Shown here: in pieces, positions 4,145-5,421 of the stretch
Numbering within the stretch: position 1 is the first letter of the stretch
How the letters are laid out: the number at the start of each line of letters is the position of its first letter
Origin: Desulfovibrionaceae bacterium UBA930
GTDB taxonomy: Bacteria > Desulfobacterota > Desulfovibrionia > Desulfovibrionales > Desulfovibrionaceae
NCBI GenBank assembly: GCA_002293605.1
Contig: DBDO01000185.1
Coordinates: forward strand, 12,101 to 17,521
Length of the DNA: 5,421 bases
Direction: 5' to 3'
The notes under the pieces: model-generated
The model's input: the letters and a program-made list of their open reading frames with translations, nothing else
The model's database searches: none
Told to the model about the DNA's origin: nothing
Translations under genes and position numbers: made by a program

Positions 4145-5421
4145 ATGCGTGACTCCTCCTGCCGACACAGCATCCCGGCCTTTCCGCCCGCATGCGCAGG
4201 CGGCAGGAGAGGCTTGCGCCGCATAGCTTTTGCGGAAGAAAACAGCCTATTCGGGCTGTGGCCGGGCTTTGTCTGCGGCCTGATCCTGCTTCTGGGCGCG
4301 CTCCTTTTTCTGGCGGAAAGTCCGGGCCTCGCACTTGCCAAGGCCGGACTTTCCGCACCTTCCATATCCGGCGCGCCTTGGCAAACAGTCATTTCCGGCT
4401 ATCCGGCATCGCCCCCCTATTTGATCGCGGTTGATAAATCCCGGCAGCAACTTTCCTTTTTTGAGCGCCGCAGCCCTTTGCGCCTTTCCCGCATGTTTTT
4501 CTGCACCACCGGCCAGGCCGTGGGCGACAAAGCAATGCAGGGGGATCTCAAAACTCCTGAAGGGGTCTACTTTGTCGTCCAGCACATCGCTTCGGGCCTG
4601 GACTATACCAAATACGGCGATGGGGCCTACACGCTCAACTATCCGAACCCCGTAGACCGGCTGCGCCGCAAAACCGGCTACGGCATCTGGATTCATGGCC
4701 GGGGCGAGCCGCTCATCCCCTTGCAGACCGAGGGCTGTGTTTCCATGGATAACGGCGATTTGGCCATCATTGGCAAGGCCCTCGCCCCGGGAACGCCCGT
4801 GGCCCTGACCGAATCCTTCAGCTTCAGGCCCGAGCAGGATGCGGAAGAGACCGCCACAGCCGAATCGTTGCGGCAAAAGGTCAAAGACTGGGCACTTGCC
4901 TGGTCTTCCCGCTCGCAGGGATATTTTGATTTTTACGACAAGCAGGCCTACAGTCTGGCCCAGGGGGAGCCTTTTTCCGTCTTTCAGGCCCAGAAGGAAC
5001 GGCTGTTCAAGCAATTGCCCTGGATTAAAACCACGGTTGAGGACATTCAGGCCCTGCGCGGTCCCGGCTATTGGGTTACCTGGTTTCACCAGGACTATCA
5101 GGCCCCCAACCTGAGCACGCGCGGCGTGCGCCGCCTTTACTGGGGGCAGGACAGTAAGGGGGAATTCAGGATTCTGGGCATGGAGTGGCTGCCCGGCATG
5201 CGTACCTCCATCTTGCTGGCCTCCAGCGGCTCCCTGCTGCCCTCGCTGGAAGCGGCCCCTGCGGCTGCGGCCCCGGCAGACTGGGTGACAGGGCAAAAAG
5301 ACGATGGCGGATCATACGGTGTTATCGCCGCTGCCGAGGGCCGTCTTCCCGTCCGCTCCGCCCCTAAGCCCCATACGGAAAACGCGGCAGAGCTTTTGCC
5401 GAGCGCCCTTGCCGCAGCGGG
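4145..5421 (+). CDS. Csd6-like L,D-transpeptidase/carboxypeptidase (YkuD plus NTF2-like domain), 3' truncated
   Basis: A periplasmic peptidoglycan-modifying enzyme by family. A signal-anchor or signal peptide (hydrophobic 42-57) leads to a YkuD catalytic domain (about 92-222) starting at YLIAVDKSRQQLSFF. The nucleophile region has H184-G185 and C198 in TEGCVSM, instead of the common SHGC-I-R-M form. Residues 240-350 form an NTF2-like domain (WALAWSSRSQGYFDFY to GMEWLPG), the domain order of Helicobacter Csd6, an L,D-carboxypeptidase that trims peptidoglycan and influences cell shape. A Pro/Ala-rich stretch follows from about 366 to the window end, so a further domain may exist. Start: the ATG at 4145 has only a TAAGG 2 nt away, and the first codons include rare AGG-AGA. 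A TTG at 4214, with AGGAG 4 nt before it, would begin right at the signal anchor (H161, C175 in that numbering). It lies 38 or 107 nt after pyrE, same strand. Confidence 0.85.
   Translation, partial: MRDSSCRHSIPAFPPACAGGRRGLRRIAFAEENSLFGLWPGFVCGLILLLGALLFLAESPGLALAKAGLSAPSISGAPWQTVISGYPASPPYLIAVDKSRQQLSFFERRSPLRLSRMFFCTTGQAVGDKAMQGDLKTPEGVYFVVQHIASGLDYTKYGDGAYTLNYPNPVDRLRRKTGYGIWIHGRGEPLIPLQTEGCVSMDNGDLAIIGKALAPGTPVALTESFSFRPEQDAEETATAESLRQKVKDWALAWSSRSQGYFDFYDKQAYSLAQGEPFSVFQAQKERLFKQLPWIKTTVEDIQALRGPGYWVTWFHQDYQAPNLSTRGVRRLYWGQDSKGEFRILGMEWLPGMRTSILLASSGSLLPSLEAAPAAAAPADWVTGQKDDGGSYGVIAAAEGRLPVRSAPKPHTENAAELLPSALAAA
4156..4209 (+). promoter_or_regulatory. Inverted repeat covering the Shine-Dalgarno-like sequence before the alternative transpeptidase start
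   Basis: CTCCTGCCG (4156-4164) pairs perfectly with CGGCAGGAG (4201-4209). The right arm contains AGGAG (4205-4209), the ribosome binding site for the TTG at 4214. In RNA this would hide that site behind a 36-nt loop. No T-run follows, so it is not an intrinsic terminator for purB-pyrE. Confidence 0.45.

Noticed and set aside
4247..5296. A 349-codon open frame on the minus strand opposite the L,D-transpeptidase
   Set aside because: Its translation is low-complexity and resembles no family, it has no ribosome binding site I can see, and the plus-strand frame carries a clear YkuD domain. Long antisense frames are common in GC-rich DNA.
1..5421. CRISPR array, tRNA or rRNA gene, insertion sequence, defence system
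   Set aside because: No regularly spaced repeats, tRNA-like folds, rRNA segments, transposase or nuclease motifs are visible on either strand.

Overview
The window looks like a chromosomal segment of a GC-rich deltaproteobacterium, most likely Desulfovibrio or a close relative (Desulfovibrionaceae). This is inferred from high-GC codon use, a LapA-type secreted adhesin start, an FmdB zinc-ribbon gene, a purB-pyrE pair and a Csd6-like L,D-transpeptidase. No database search was possible, so the genus is a judgement, not a result.

Layout. (1) Bases 1-769, minus strand: N-terminal 256 residues of a large type I-secreted surface adhesin, with a retention module, a tandem di-alanine (LapG-type) cleavage motif and a Pro/Glu-rich linker running off the window edge. 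(2) Bases 770-1218: a divergent intergenic region with an AT-rich island holding candidate promoters for both directions. If the minus-strand promoter is real, the adhesin mRNA has a leader of about 290 nt rich in inverted repeats. (3) Bases 1219-1326, plus: a very short gene for a 35-residue, extremely basic helical protein with a good ribosome binding site. (4) Bases 1327-1689: 363 bases with no convincing gene but a series of strong hairpins, possibly a small RNA and/or a structured fmdB leader. (5) Bases 1690-1971, plus: FmdB-family zinc-ribbon protein, followed by a rho-independent terminator and a second 12-bp hairpin. (6) Bases 2209-4106, plus: purB (adenylosuccinate lyase) and pyrE (orotate phosphoribosyltransferase), 14 nt apart and surely cotranscribed. 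(7) Bases 4145-5421, plus: membrane-anchored YkuD-fold L,D-transpeptidase/carboxypeptidase with an NTF2-like C-terminal domain as in Helicobacter Csd6, truncated by the window end.

How the genes relate. purB and pyrE couple a purine and a pyrimidine nucleotide step in one transcript. The downstream peptidoglycan enzyme may be read through from them, but a 9-bp inverted repeat that covers a Shine-Dalgarno-like sequence lies in between, so its translation may be set separately. The adhesin is divergent and belongs to a different process, surface attachment. The least explained parts are the non-coding stretches: the adhesin leader, the hairpin cluster at 1433-1677, and the purB leader, which has no recognisable Shine-Dalgarno sequence.
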